In this document: piece after piece, positions 40,463 through 53,600 of the stretch
How the letters are laid out: each line of letters starts with the position of its first letter
How positions within the stretch are numbered: the stretch's first letter is position 1
Assembly: GCF_963259705.1 (NCBI RefSeq)
Contig: NC_081844.1
Span: 9,657,715 to 9,721,714 of the forward strand
Direction of reading: 5' to 3'
Origin: Myotis daubentonii
Taxonomy: Eukaryota > Chordata > Mammalia > Chiroptera > Vespertilionidae
DNA length: 64,000 nucleotides
Made by a program: the position numbers and the translations under genes
The notes under the pieces: model-generated
Told to the model about the DNA's origin: nothing
The model's input: the letters and a program-made list of their open reading frames with translations, nothing else
Database searches by the model: none

Positions 40463-43400
40463 ATTCTTAAAGTTTGAAATGACATTTTAGTTAAAACGCC
40501 ACTTAAAAGAGCCTGAGTTGTTAATATTATCAGAATTGCCGTCATTTCAGAGCTTTCCACCTCTCATCTCGGTAACTGAACTGGGCCTTAAATGTAGTTA
40601 GATTCTATTTACTTGTGTTTCAACTGTTTGTTACACGTTCATATTCATTTCCTGGAAAGAGAATTGTGTATTTTAAGAGTTTTAACACATTTTGACAGTT
40701 TCCTGAGAAGTATATACTAGAACTTTCAGGATATAAACTGTTTCAGTCAAAAAACGCCACGGCAACTCAGGTTCACGTGTAAACATAAACAGTATTCTCC
40801 ACATTTCAAGTCATTATACACAAGTTCTGAGCTCTATAAACAGGAATTCTTAAAGTCCCGGAGATGTTAATATTATCAGAATTCTCGTCATTTCAAAGTT
40901 TCTACCTGTAATCTCGGGAATTGAACTCGGCTTTAAATGTACTTAGATTCTATTTACTTGTGTTTTAACTGTTTGTTACACGTTCATATTCATTTCCTGG
41001 AAAGAAAACTGAGTATTTTAAGAGTTTTAACACATTCTCACAGTTTCCTTAGAATTATATAATAGAACCTTGAGGATATAAACTGTCTCAGTCAAAAAAA
41101 GCCGTGGCAACTCAGGATCAACTGTAAACATAAACAGTATTCTCCTCATTTTAAATCATTATACACAAGTACTGAGCTCTATAAACAGGAATTCTTAAAG
41201 TTTGAAATGACATTTTAGTGAAAACGCCACTTAAAAGAGCCTGAGTTGTTAATATTATCAGAATTGCCGTCATTTCAGAGCTTTCCACCTCTCATCTCGG
41301 TAACTGAACTGGGCCTTAAATGTAGTTAGATTCTATTTACTTGTGTTTCAACTGTTTGTTACACGTTCATATTCATTTCCTGGAAAGAGAATTGTGTATT
41401 TTTAGAGTTTTAACACATTTTGACAGTTTCCTGAGAAGTATGTACTAGAACCTTCAGGATATAAACTGTTTCAGTCAAAAAACGCCACGGCAACTCAGAA
41501 TCAACTGTAAACATAAACAGTATCCTCCTCATTTCAAATCATTATACACAAGTTCTGAGCTCTATAAACAGGAATTCTTAAAGTTCCGGAGAGGTTAATA
41601 TTATCAGAATTCTCGTCATTTCAAAGTTTCTACCTGTAATCTCGGGAATTGAACTCGGCTTTAAATGTAGTTAGATTCTATTTACTTGTTTTTTAACTGT
41701 TTGTTACACATTCATATTCATTTCCTGGAAAGAAAACTGAGTATTTTAAGAGTTTTAACACATTCTCACAGTTTCCTTAGAATTATATACTAGAACCTTC
41801 AGGATATAAACTGTCTCAGTCAAAAAAAGCCGTGGCAACTCAGGATCAACTGTAAACATAAACAGTATTCTCCTCATTTTAAATCATTATACACAAGTAC
41901 TGAGCTCTATAAACAGGAATTCTTAAAGTTTGAAATGACATTTTAGTGAAAACGCCACTTAAAATAGCCTGAGTTGTTAATATTATCAGAATTGCCGTCA
42001 TTTCAGAGCTTTCCACCACTAATCTCGGTTATTGAACTCGGCGGTAAATGTAGTTAGATTCTATTTACTTGTGTTTCAACTGTTTGTTACACGTTCATAT
42101 TCATTTCCTGGAACGAAAATTGTGTATTTTAAGAGTTTTAACACATTTTGACAGTTTCCTGAGAAGTATGTACTAGAACCTTCAGGATATAAACTGTTTC
42201 AGTCAAAAAACGCCACGGAAACTCAGGTTCACGTGTAAACATAAACAGTATTCTCCACATTTCAAGTATTTATACGCAAGTTCTGAGCTCTATAAACAGG
42301 AATTCTTAAAGTTCCGGAGAGGTTAATATTATCAGAATTCTCGTCATTTCAAAGTTTCTACCTGTTATCTCGGGAATTGAACTCGGATTTAAATGTAGTT
42401 AGATTCTATTTACTTGTTTTTTAACTGTTTGTTACACGTTCATATTCATTTCCTGGAAAGAATACTGTGTATTTTAAGAGTTTTAACACATTCTCACAGT
42501 TTCCTTAGAATTATATACTAGAACCTTGAGGATATAAACTGTCTCAGTCAAAAAAAGCCATGGCGACTCAGGATCAACTGTAAACATAAACAGTGTTCTC
42601 GTCATTTCAAATCATTATACACTAGTTCTTAGCTCTATAAACAGGAATTCTTAAAGTTTGAAATGACATTTTAGTGAAAACGCCACTTAAAATAGCCTGA
42701 GTTGTTAATATTATCAGAATTGCCGTCATTTCAGAGCTTTCGACCTGTAATCTCGGTAACTGAACTCGGCCTTAAATGAAGTTAGATTCTATTTACTTGT
42801 GTTTCAACTGTTTGTTACACGTTCATATTCATTTCCTGGAAAGAAAATTGTGTATTTTAAGAGTTTTAACACATTTTGACAGTTTCCTGAGAAGTATGTA
42901 CTAGAACCTTCAGGATATAAACTGTTTCAGTCAAAAAACGCCACGGAAACTCAGGTTCACGTGTAAACATAAACAGTATTCTCCACATTTCAAGTATTTA
43001 TACGCAAGTTCTGAGCTCTATAAACAGGAATTCTTAAAGTTCCGGAGAGGTTAATATTATCAGAATTCTCGTCATTTCAAAGTTTCTACCTGTAATCTCG
43101 GGAATTGAACTGGGCTTTAAATGTAGTTAGATTCTATTTACTTGTTTTTTAACTGTTTGTTACACGTTCATATTCATTTCCTGGAAAGAATACTGTGTAT
43201 TTTAAGAGTTTTAACACATTCTCACAGTTTCCTTAGAATTATATACTAGAACCTTGAGGATATAAACTGTCTCAGTCAAAAAAAGCCAGGGCGACTCAGG
43301 ATCAACTGTAAACATAAACAGTGTTCTCGTCATTTCAAATCATTATACACTAGTTCTTAGCTCTATAAACAGGAATTCTTAAAGTTTGAAATGACATTTT

Positions 43401-43474
43401 AGTGAAAACGCCACTTAAAATAGCCTGAGTTGTTAATATTATCAGAATTGCCGTCATTTCAGAGCTTTCCACCA
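39735..43474. repeat. Segment duplicated at 49583-54050 (offset 9848, then 10576)
   Basis: Shared rare markers in order: CTGAATTCGGCC (B40080 and B49928), the GTAACC B-B junction, AAAGTCCCGGAGATG and TATAATAGAACC (A40846 and A50694), TTACACATTCATATTC (A41574 and A51422), GGAACGAAAATTG (B41919 and B52495), CCTGTTATCTCGG (A42302 and A52878) and AACTGGG before TTTAAATG (A43030 and A53606). The offset grows by 728 bp because the second copy holds an extra dimer (51767-52494). The match ends inside B43375 and B53951. Confidence 0.9.
40080..40845. repeat. B-B junction module (copy 3, junction at 40463)
   Basis: B40080 with CTGAATTCGGCC and CAGTAACCTCC, then B40463 with GACATTTTAGTTAAAAC. It is followed by the AAAGTCCCGG A monomer, as also at 48510 and 50694. 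Confidence 0.9.
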
Positions 43475-46400
43475 CTAATCTCGGTTATTGAACTCGGCGT
43501 TAAATGTAGTTAGATTCTATTTACTTGTGTTTCAACTGTTTGTTACACGTTCATATTCATTTCCTGGAAAGAAAATTGTGTATTTTAAGAGTTTTAACAC
43601 ATTTTGACAGTTTCCTGAGAAGTATGTACTAGAACCTTCAGGATATAAACTGTTTCAGTCAAAAAAGGCCACGGCAACTCAGAATCAACTGTAAACATAA
43701 ACAGTATCCTCCTCATTTCAAATCATTATACACAAGTTCTGAGCTCTATAAACAGGAATTCTTAAAGTTCCGGAGAGGTTAATATTATCAGAATTCTCGT
43801 CATTTCAAAGTTTCTACCTGTAATCTCGGGAATTGAACTCGGCTTTAAATGTAGTTAGATTCTATTTACTTGTTTTTTTAACTGTTTGTTACACGTTGAT
43901 ATACATTTCCTGGAAAGAAAACTGTGTATTTTAAGAGTTTTAACACATTCTCACAGTTTCCTTAGAATTATATACTAGAACCTTGAGGATATAAACTGTC
44001 TCAGTCAAAAAAAGCCGTGGCAACTCAGGATCAACTGTAAACATAAACAGTATTCTCCTCATTTCAAATCATTATACACAAGTACTGAGCTGTATAAACA
44101 GGAATTCTTAAAGTTTGAAATGACATTGCAGTTAAAACGCCACTTAAAATAGCCTGAGTTGTTAATATTATCAGAATTGCCGTCATTTCAGAGCTTTCGA
44201 CCTATAATCTCGGTAACTGAACTCGGCCTTAAATGAAGTTAGATTCTATTTACTTGTGTTTCAACTGTTTGTTACACGTTCATATTCATTTCCTGGAAAG
44301 AAATTTGTGTATTTTAAGAGTTTTAACACATTTTGACAGTTTCCTGAGAAGTATGTACTAGAACCTTCAGGATATAAACTGTTTCAGTCAAAAAAGGCCA
44401 CGGCAACTCAGAATCAACTGTAAACATAAACAGTATCCTCCTCATTTCAAATCATTATACACAAGTTCTGAGCTCTATAAACAGGAATTCTTAAAGTTCC
44501 GGAGAGGTTAATATTATCAGAATTCTCGTCATTTCAAAGTTTCTACCTGTAATCTCGGGAATTGAACTCGGCTTTAAATGTAGTTAGATTCTATTTACTT
44601 GTTTTTTAACTGTTTGTTACACGTTGATATTCATTTCCTGGAAAGAATACTGTGTATTTTAAGAGTTTTAACACATTCTCACAGTTTCCTTAGAATTATA
44701 TACTAGAACCTTGAGGATATAAACTGTCTCAGTCAAAAAAAGCCGTGGCAACTCAGGATCAACTGTAAACATAAACAGTATTCTCCTCATTTCAAATCAT
44801 TATACACAAGTACTGAGCTGTATAAACAGGAATTCTTAAAGTTTGAAATGACATTGCAGTTAAAACGCCACTTAAAATAGCCTGAGTTGTTAATATTATC
44901 AGAATTGCCGTCATTTCAGAGCTTTCGACCTGTAATCTCGGTAACTGAACTCGGCCTTAAATGAAGTTAGATTCTATTTACTTGTGTTTCAACTGTTTGT
45001 TACACGTTCATATTCATTTCCTGGAAAGAAAATTGTGTATTTTAAGAGTTTTAACACATTTTGACAGTTTCCTGAGAAGTATATACTAGAACCTTCAGGA
45101 TATAAACTGTTTCAGTCAAAAAACGCCACGGCAACTCAGAATCAACTGTAAACATAAACAGTATTCTCCACATTTCAAATCATTATACACAAGTTCTGAG
45201 CTCTATAAACAGGAATTCTTAAAGTTCCGGAGATGTTAATATTATCAGAATTCTCGTCATTTCAAAGTTTATACCTGTAATCTCGGGAATTGAACTCGGC
45301 TTTAAATGTACTTAGATTCTATTTACTTGTGTTTTAACTGTTTGTTACACGTTCATATTCATTTCCTGGAAAGAAAACTGAGTATTTTAAGAGTTTTAAC
45401 ACATTCTCACAGTTTCCTTAGAATTATATACTAGAACCTTGAGGATATAAACTGTCTCAGTCAAAAAAAGCCGTGGCAACTCAGGATCAACTGTAAACAT
45501 AAACAGTATTCTCCTCATTTCAAATCATTATACACAAGTACTGAGCTCTATAAACAGGAATTCTTAAAGTTTGAAATGACATTGCAGTTAAAACGCCACT
45601 TAAAAGAGCCTGAGTTGTTAATATTATCAGAATTGCCGTCATTTCAGAGCTTTCCACCTCTCATCTCGGTAACTGAACTGGCCCTTAAATGTAGTTAGAT
45701 TCTATTTACTTGTGTTTCAACTGTTTGTTACACGTTCATATTCATTTCCTGGAAAGACAATTGTGTATTTTTAGAGTTTTAACATATTTTGACAGTTTCC
45801 TGAGAAGTATATACTAGAACTTTCAGGATATAAACTGTTTCAGTCAAAAAACGCCACGGCAACTCAGGTTCACGTGTAAACATAAACAGTATTCTCCACA
45901 TTTCAAGTCATTATACACAAGTTCTGAGCTCTATAAACAGGAATTCTTAAAGTTCCGGAGAGGTTAATATTATCAGAATTCTCGTCATTTCAAAGTTTCT
46001 ACCTGTAATCTCGGGAATTGAACTCGGCTTTAAATGTAGTTAGATTCTATTTACTTGTTTTTTAACTGTTTGTTACACGTTCATATTCATTTCCTGGAAA
46101 AAATACTGTGTATTTTAAGAGTTTTAACACATTCTCACAGTTTCCTTAGAATTATATACTAGAACCTTGAGGATATAAACTGTCTCAGTCAACAAAAGCC
46201 AGGGCGACTCAGGATCAACTGTAAACATAAACAGTGTTCTCGTCATTTCAAATCATTATACACTAGTTCTTAGCTCTATAAACAGGAATTCTTAAGGTGT
46301 GAAATGACATTTTAGTGAAAACGCCACTTAAAATAGCCTGAGTTGTTAATATTATCAGAATTGCCGTCATTTCAGAGCTTTCGACCTGTAATCTCGGTAA

Positions 46401-48126
46401 CTGAACTCGGCCTTAAATGAAGTTAGATTCTATTTACTTGTGTTTCAACTGTTTGTTACACGTTCATATTCATTTCCTGGAAAGAAAATTGTGTATTTTA
46501 AGAGTTTTAACACATTTTGACAGTTTCCTGAGAAGTATGTACTAGAACCTTCAGGATATAAACTGTTTCAGTCAAAAAACCCCACGGCAACTCAGAATCA
46601 ACTGTAAACATAAACAGTATTCTCCACATTTCAAATCATTATACACAAGTTCTGAGCTCTATAAACAGGAATTCTTAAAGTTCCGGAGATGTTAATATTA
46701 TCAGAATTCTCGTCATTTCAAAGTTTCTACCTGTAATCTCGGGAATTGAACTCGGCTTTAAATGTAGTTAGATTCTATTTACTTGTTTTTTAACTGTTTG
46801 TTACACGTTCATATTCATTTCCTGGAAAGAAAACTGAGTATTTTAAGAGTTTTAACACATTCTCACAGTTTCCTTAGAATTATATACTAGAACCTTCAGG
46901 ATATAAACTGTCTCAGTCAAAAAAAGCCGTGGCAACTCAGGATCAACTGTAAACATAAACAGTATTCTCCTCATTTCAAATCATTATACACAAGTACTGA
47001 GCTCTATAAACAGGAAATCTTAAAGTTTGAAATGACATTTTAGTGAAAACGCCACTTAAAATAGCCTGAGTTGTTAATATTATCAGAATTGCCGTCATTT
47101 CAGAGCTTTCCACCACTAATCTCGGTTATTGAACTCGGCGGTAAATGTAGTTAGATTCTATTTACTTGTGTTTCAACTGTTTGTTACACGTTCATATTCA
47201 TTTCCTGGAAAGAAAATTGTGTATTTTAAGAGTTTTAACACATTTTGACAGTTTCCTGAGAAGTATGTACTAGAACCTTCAGGATATAAACTGTTTCAGT
47301 CAAAAAACGCCACGGAAACTCAGGTTCACGTGTAAACATAAACAGTATTCTCTACATTTCAAGTATTTATACGCAAGTTCTGAGCTCTATAAACAGGAAT
47401 TCTTAAAGTTCCGGAGAGGTTAATATTATCAGAATTCTCGTCATTTCAAAGTTTCTACCTGTAATCTCGGGAATTGAACTCGGCTTTAAATGTAGTTAGA
47501 TTCTATTTACTTGTTTTTTAACTGTTTGTTACACGTTCATATTCATTTCCTGGAAAGAAAACTGAGTATTTTAAGAGTTTTAACACATTCTCACAGTTTC
47601 CTTAGAATTATATACTAGAACCTTGAGGATATAAACTGTCTCAGTCAAAAAAAGCCGTGGCAACTCAGGATCAACTGTAAACATAAACAGTGTTCTCGTC
47701 ATTTCAAATCATTATACACTAGTTCTTAGCTCTATAAACAGGAATTCTTAAAGTTTGAAATGACATTTTAGTGAAAACGCCACTTAAAATAGCCTGAGTT
47801 GTTAATATTATCAGAATTGCCGTCATTTCAGAGCTTTCGACCTGTAATCTCGGTAACTGAATTCGGCCTTAAATGAAGTTAGATTCTATTTACTTGTGTT
47901 TCAACTGTTTGTTACACGTTCATATTCATTTCCTGGAAAGAAAATTGTGTATTTTAAGAGTTTTAACACATTTTGACAGTTTCCTGAGAAGTATGTACTA
48001 GAACCTTCAGGATATAAACTGTTTCAGTCAAAAAAGGCCACGGCAACTCAGAATCAACTGTAAACATAAACAGTAACCTCCTCATTTCAAATCATTATAC
48101 ACAAGTTCTGAGCTCTATAAACAGGA
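40463..48126. repeat. Phase block 7: B plus ten dimers
   Basis: B starts: 40463, 41191, 41919, 42647, 43375, 44104, 44832, 45560, 46288, 47016 and 47744. A starts: 40846, 41574, 42302, 43030, 43758, 44487, 45215, 45943, 46671 and 47399. A43758 is 346 bp (seven Ts) and has the private GATATACATTTCC. B47016 begins GGAAATCTTAAAG, so its EcoRI site is lost; the same change marks B49200. No gene or foreign sequence is present. Confidence 0.94.
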
Positions 48127-48509
48127 ATTCTTAAAGTTTGAAATGACATTTTAGTTAAAACGCCACTTAAAAGAGCCTGAGTTGTTAATATTATCAGAAT
48201 TGCCGTCATTTCAGAGCTTTCCACCTCTCATCTCGGTAACTGAACTGGGCCTTAAATGTAGTTAGATTCTATTTACTTGTGTTTCAACTGTTTGTTACAC
48301 GTTCATATTCATTTCCTGGAAAGAGAATTGTGTATTTTTAGAGTTTTAACACATTTTGACAGTTTCCTGAGAAGTATATACTAGAACTTTCAGGATATAA
48401 ACTGTTTCAGTCAAAAAACGCCACGGCAACTCAGGTTCACGTGTAAACATAAACAGTATTCTCCACATTTCAAGTCATTATACACAAGTTCTGAGCTCTA
48501 TAAACAGGA
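47744..48509. repeat. B-B junction module (copy 4, junction at 48127)
   Basis: B47744 with CTGAATTCGGCC and CAGTAACCTCC, then B48127. It lies within the first copy of the 2184-bp duplication. Confidence 0.9.
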
Positions 48510-48854
48510 ATTCTTAAAGTCCCGGAGATGTTAATATTATCAGAATTCTCGTCATTTCAAAGTTTATACCTGTAATCTGGGGAATTGAACTCGGCTTTAA
48601 ATGTACTTAGATTCTATTTACTTGTGTTTTAACTGTTTGTTACACGTTCATATTCATTTCCTGGAAAGAAAACTGAGTATTTTAAGAGTTTTAACACATT
48701 CTCACAGTTTCCTTAGAATTATATAATAGAACCTTGAGGATATAAACTGTCTCAGTCAAAAAAAGCCGTGGCAACTCAGGATCAACTGTAAACATAAACA
48801 GTATTCTCCTCATTTTAAATCATTATACACAAGTACTGAGCTCTATAAACAGGA
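48127..48854. repeat. Phase block 8: one B-A pair
   Basis: B48127 then A48510, bounded by a B-B junction on the left and an A-A junction on the right. It is the shortest phase block. Confidence 0.93.
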
Positions 48855-48866
48855 ATTCTTAAAGTT
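48836..48866. other. A-A junction at 48855: crossover interval
   Basis: A48510 ends in A form (AAGTACTGAG, A at 48835) and the next unit starts as A (AAAGTTCCGG, first diagnostic C at 48867). The exchange lies in the 31 bp between, around GAGCTCTATAAACAGG. It occupies the same monomer-boundary interval as the B-B junctions and is the expected reciprocal type. Confidence 0.88.
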
Positions 48867-50310
48867 CCGGAGATGTTAATATTATCAGAATTCTCGTCAT
48901 TTCAAAGTTTCTACCTGTAATCTCGGGAATTGAACTCGGCTTTAAATGTAGTTAGATTCTATTTACTTGTTTTTTAACTGTTTGTTACACGTTCATATTC
49001 ATTTCCTGGAAAGAAAACTGAGTATTTTAAGAGTTTTAACACATTCTCACAGTTTCCTTAGAATTATATACTAGAACCTTCAGGATATAAACTGTCTCAG
49101 TCAAAAAAAGCCGTGGCAACTCAGGATCAACTGTAAACATAAACAGTATTCTCCTCATTTCAAATCATTATACACAAGTACTGAGCTCTATAAACAGGAA
49201 ATCTTAAAGTTTGAAATGACATTTTAGTGAAAACGCCACTTAAAATAGCCTGAGTTGTTAATATTATCAGAATTGCCGTCATTTCAGAGCTTTCCACCAC
49301 TAATCTCGGTTATTGAACTCGGCGGTAAATGTAGTTAGATTCTATTTACTTGTGTTTCAACTGTTTGTTACACGTTCATATTCATTTCCTGGAAAGAAAA
49401 TTGTGTATTTTAAGAGTTTTAACACATTTTGACAGTTTCCTGAGAAGTATGTACTAGAACCTTCAGGATATAAACTGTTTCAGTCAAAAAACGCCACGGA
49501 AACTCAGGTTCACGTGTAAACATAAACAGTATTCTCTACATTTCAAGTATTTATACGCAAGTTCTGAGCTCTATAAACAGGAATTCTTAAAGTTCCGGAG
49601 AGGTTAATATTATCAGAATTCTCGTCATTTCAAAGTTTCTACCTGTAATCTCGGGAATTGAACTCGGCTTTAAATGTAGTTAGATTCTATTTACTTGTTT
49701 TTTAACTGTTTGTTACACGTTCATATTCATTTCCTGGAAAGAAAACTGAGTATTTTAAGAGTTTTAACACATTCTCACAGTTTCCTTAGAATTATATACT
49801 AGAACCTTGAGGATATAAACTGTCTCAGTCAAAAAAAGCCGTGGCAACTCAGGATCAACTGTAAACATAAACAGTGTTCTCGTCATTTCAAATCATTATA
49901 CACTAGTTCTTAGCTCTATAAACAGGAATTCTTAAAGTTTGAAATGACATTTTAGTGAAAACGCCACTTAAAATAGCCTGAGTTGTTAATATTATCAGAA
50001 TTGCCGTCATTTCAGAGCTTTCGACCTGTAATCTCGGTAACTGAATTCGGCCTTAAATGAAGTTAGATTCTATTTACTTGTGTTTCAACTGTTTGTTACA
50101 CGTTCATATTCATTTCCTGGAAAGAAAATTGTGTATTTTAAGAGTTTTAACACATTTTGACAGTTTCCTGAGAAGTATGTACTAGAACCTTCAGGATATA
50201 AACTGTTTCAGTCAAAAAAGGCCACGGCAACTCAGAATCAACTGTAAACATAAACAGTAACCTCCTCATTTCAAATCATTATACACAAGTTCTGAGCTCT
50301 ATAAACAGGA
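48855..50310. repeat. Phase block 9: two A-B dimers
   Basis: A48855, B49200, A49583 and B49928. It is the second copy of 46671-48126. Confidence 0.93.
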
Positions 50311-50693
50311 ATTCTTAAAGTTTGAAATGACATTTTAGTTAAAACGCCACTTAAAAGAGCCTGAGTTGTTAATATTATCAGAATTGCCGTCATTTCAGAG
50401 CTTTCCACCTCTCATCTCGGTAACTGAACTGGGCCTTAAATGTAGTTAGATTCTATTTACTTGTGTTTCAACTGTTTGTTACACGTTCATATTCATTTCC
50501 TGGAAAGAGAATTGTGTATTTTTAGAGTTTTAACACATTTTGACAGTTTCCTGAGAAGTATATACTAGAACTTTCAGGATATAAACTGTTTCAGTCAAAA
50601 AACGCCACGGCAACTCAGGTTCACGTGTAAACATAAACAGTATTCTCCACATTTCAAGTCATTATACACAAGTTCTGAGCTCTATAAACAGGA
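49928..50693. repeat. B-B junction module (copy 5, junction at 50311)
   Basis: B49928 with CTGAATTCGGCC and CAGTAACCTCC, then B50311. It is the tandem duplicate of copy 4. Confidence 0.9.
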
Positions 50694-53600
50694 ATTCTTA
50701 AAGTCCCGGAGATGTTAATATTATCAGAATTCTCGTCATTTCAAAGTTTATACCTGTAATCTGGGGAATTGAACTCGGCTTTAAATGTACTTAGATTCTA
50801 TTTACTTGTGTTTTAACTGTTTGTTACACGTTCATATTCATTTCCTGGAAAGAAAACTGAGTATTTTAAGAGTTTTAACACATTCTCACAGTTTCCTTAG
50901 AATTATATAATAGAACCTTGAGGATATAAACTGTCTCAGTCAAAAAAAGCCGTGGCAACTCAGGATCAACTGTAAACATAAACAGTATTCTCCTCATTTT
51001 AAATCATTATACACAAGTACTGAGCTCTATAAACAGGAATTCTTAAAGTTTGAAATGACATTTTAGTGAAAACGCCACTTAAAAGAGCCTGAGTTGTTAA
51101 TATTATCAGAATTGCCGTCATTTCAGAGCTTTCCACCTCTCATCTCGGTAACTGAACTGGGCCTTAAATGTAGTTAGATTCTATTTACTTGTGTTTCAAC
51201 TGTTTGTTACACGTTCATATTCATTTCCTGGAAAGAGAATTGTGTATTTTTAGAGTTTTAACACATTTTGACAGTTTCCTGAGAAGTATGTACTAGAACC
51301 TTCAGGATATAAACTGTTTCAGTCAAAAAACGCCACGGCAACTCAGAATCAACTGTAAACATAAACAGTATCCTCCTCATTTCAAATCATTATACACAAG
51401 TTCTGAGCTCTATAAACAGGAATTCTTAAAGTTCCGGAGAGGTTAATATTATCAGAATTCTCGTCATTTCAAAGTTTCTACCTGTAATCTCGGGAATTGA
51501 ACTCGGCTTTAAATGTAGTTAGATTCTATTTACTTGTTTTTTAACTGTTTGTTACACATTCATATTCATTTCCTGGAAAGAAAACTGAGTATTTTAAGAG
51601 TTTTAACACATTCTCACAGTTTCCTTAGAATTATATACTAGAACCTTCAGGATATAAACTGTCTCAGTCAAAAAAAGCCGTGGCAACTCAGGATCAACTG
51701 TAAACATAAACAGTATTCTCCTCATTTTAAATCATTATACACAAGTACTGAGCTCTATAAACAGGAATTCTTAAAGTTTGAAATGACATTTTAGTGAAAA
51801 CGCCACTTAAAAGAGCCTGAGTTGTTAATATTATCAGAATTGCCGTCATTTCAGAGCTTTCCACCTCTCATCTCGGTAACTGAACTGGGCCTTAAATGTA
51901 GTTAGATTCTATTTACTTGTGTTTCAACTGTTTGTTACACGTTCATATTCATTTCCTGGAAAGAGAATTGTGTATTTTTAGAGTTTTAACACATTTTGAC
52001 AGTTTCCTGAGAAGTATGTACTAGAACCTTCAGGATATAAACTGTTTCAGTCAAAAAACGCCACGGCAACTCAGAATCAACTGTAAACATAAACAGTATC
52101 CTCCTCATTTCAAATCATTATACACAAGTTCTGAGCTCTATAAACAGGAATTCTTAAAGTTCCGGAGAGGTTAATATTATCAGAATTCTCGTCATTTCAA
52201 AGTTTCTACCTGTAATCTCGGGAATTGAACTCGGCTTTAAATGTAGTTAGATTCTATTTACTTGTTTTTTAACTGTTTGTTACACATTCATATTCATTTC
52301 CTGGAAAGAAAACTGAGTATTTTAAGAGTTTTAACACATTCTCACAGTTTCCTTAGAATTATATACTAGAACCTTCAGGATATAAACTGTCTCAGTCAAA
52401 AAAAGCCGTGGCAACTCAGGATCAACTGTAAACATAAACAGTATTCTCCTCATTTTAAATCATTATACACAAGTACTGAGCTCTATAAACAGGAATTCTT
52501 AAAGTTTGAAATGACATTTTAGTGAAAACGCCACTTAAAATAGCCTGAGTTGTTAATATTATCAGAATTGCCGTCATTTCAGAGCTTTCCACCACTAATC
52601 TCGGTTATTGAACTCGGCGGTAAATGTAGTTAGATTCTATTTACTTGTGTTTCAACTGTTTGTTACACGTTCATATTCATTTCCTGGAACGAAAATTGTG
52701 TATTTTAAGAGTTTTAACACATTTTGACAGTTTCCTGAGAAGTATGTACTAGAACCTTCAGGATATAAACTGTTTCAGTCAAAAAACGCCACGGAAACTC
52801 AGGTTCACGTGTAAACATAAACAGTATTCTCCACATTTCAAGTATTTATACGCAAGTTCTGAGCTCTATAAACAGGAATTCTTAAAGTTCCGGAGAGGTT
52901 AATATTATCAGAATTCTCGTCATTTCAAAGTTTCTACCTGTTATCTCGGGAATTGAACTCGGAATTAAATGTAGTTAGATTCTATTTACTTGTTTTTTAA
53001 CTGTTTGTTACACGTTCATATTCATTTCCTGGAAAGAATACTGTGTATTTTAAGAGTTTTAACACATTCTCACAGATTCCTTAGAATTATATACTAGAAC
53101 CTTGAGGATATAAACTGTCTCAGTCAAAAAAAGCCATGGCGACTCAGGATCAACTGTAAACATAAACAGTGTTCTCGTCATTTCAAATCATTATACACTA
53201 GTTCTTAGCTCTATAAACAGGAATTCTTAAAGTTTGAAATGACATTTTAGTGAAAACGCCACTTAAAATAGCCTGAGTTGTTAATATTATCAGAATTGCC
53301 GTCATTTCAGAGCTTTCGACCTGTAATCTCGGTAACTGAACTCGGCCTTAAATGAAGTTAGATTCTATTTACTTGTGTTTCAACTGTTTGTTACACGTTC
53401 ATATTCATTTCCTGGAAAGAAAATTGTGTATTTTAAGAGTTTTAACACATTTTGACAGTTTCCTGAGAAGTATGTACTAGAACCTTCAGGATATAAACTG
53501 TTTCAGTCAAAAAACGCCACGGAAACTCAGGTTCACGTGTAAACATAAACAGTATTCTCCACATTTCAAGTATTTATACGCAAGTTCTGAGCTCTATAAA

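Larger units (their letters stand above)
46671..51038. repeat. Odd-phase tandem duplication, 2184 bp (A-B-A-B-B-A twice)
   Basis: Monomers 46671, 47016, 47399, 47744, 48127 and 48510 are repeated at 48855, 49200, 49583, 49928, 50311 and 50694. Private shared variants are GGAAATCTTAAAG (47016 and 49200), AATCTGGGGAATTG (48510 and 50694), AAAGTCCCGG, CTGAATTCGGCC and the GTAACC B-B junction. The unit begins and ends with A, so repeating it creates the A-A junction at 48855. The copies look almost identical, suggesting a recent event. Confidence 0.93.
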
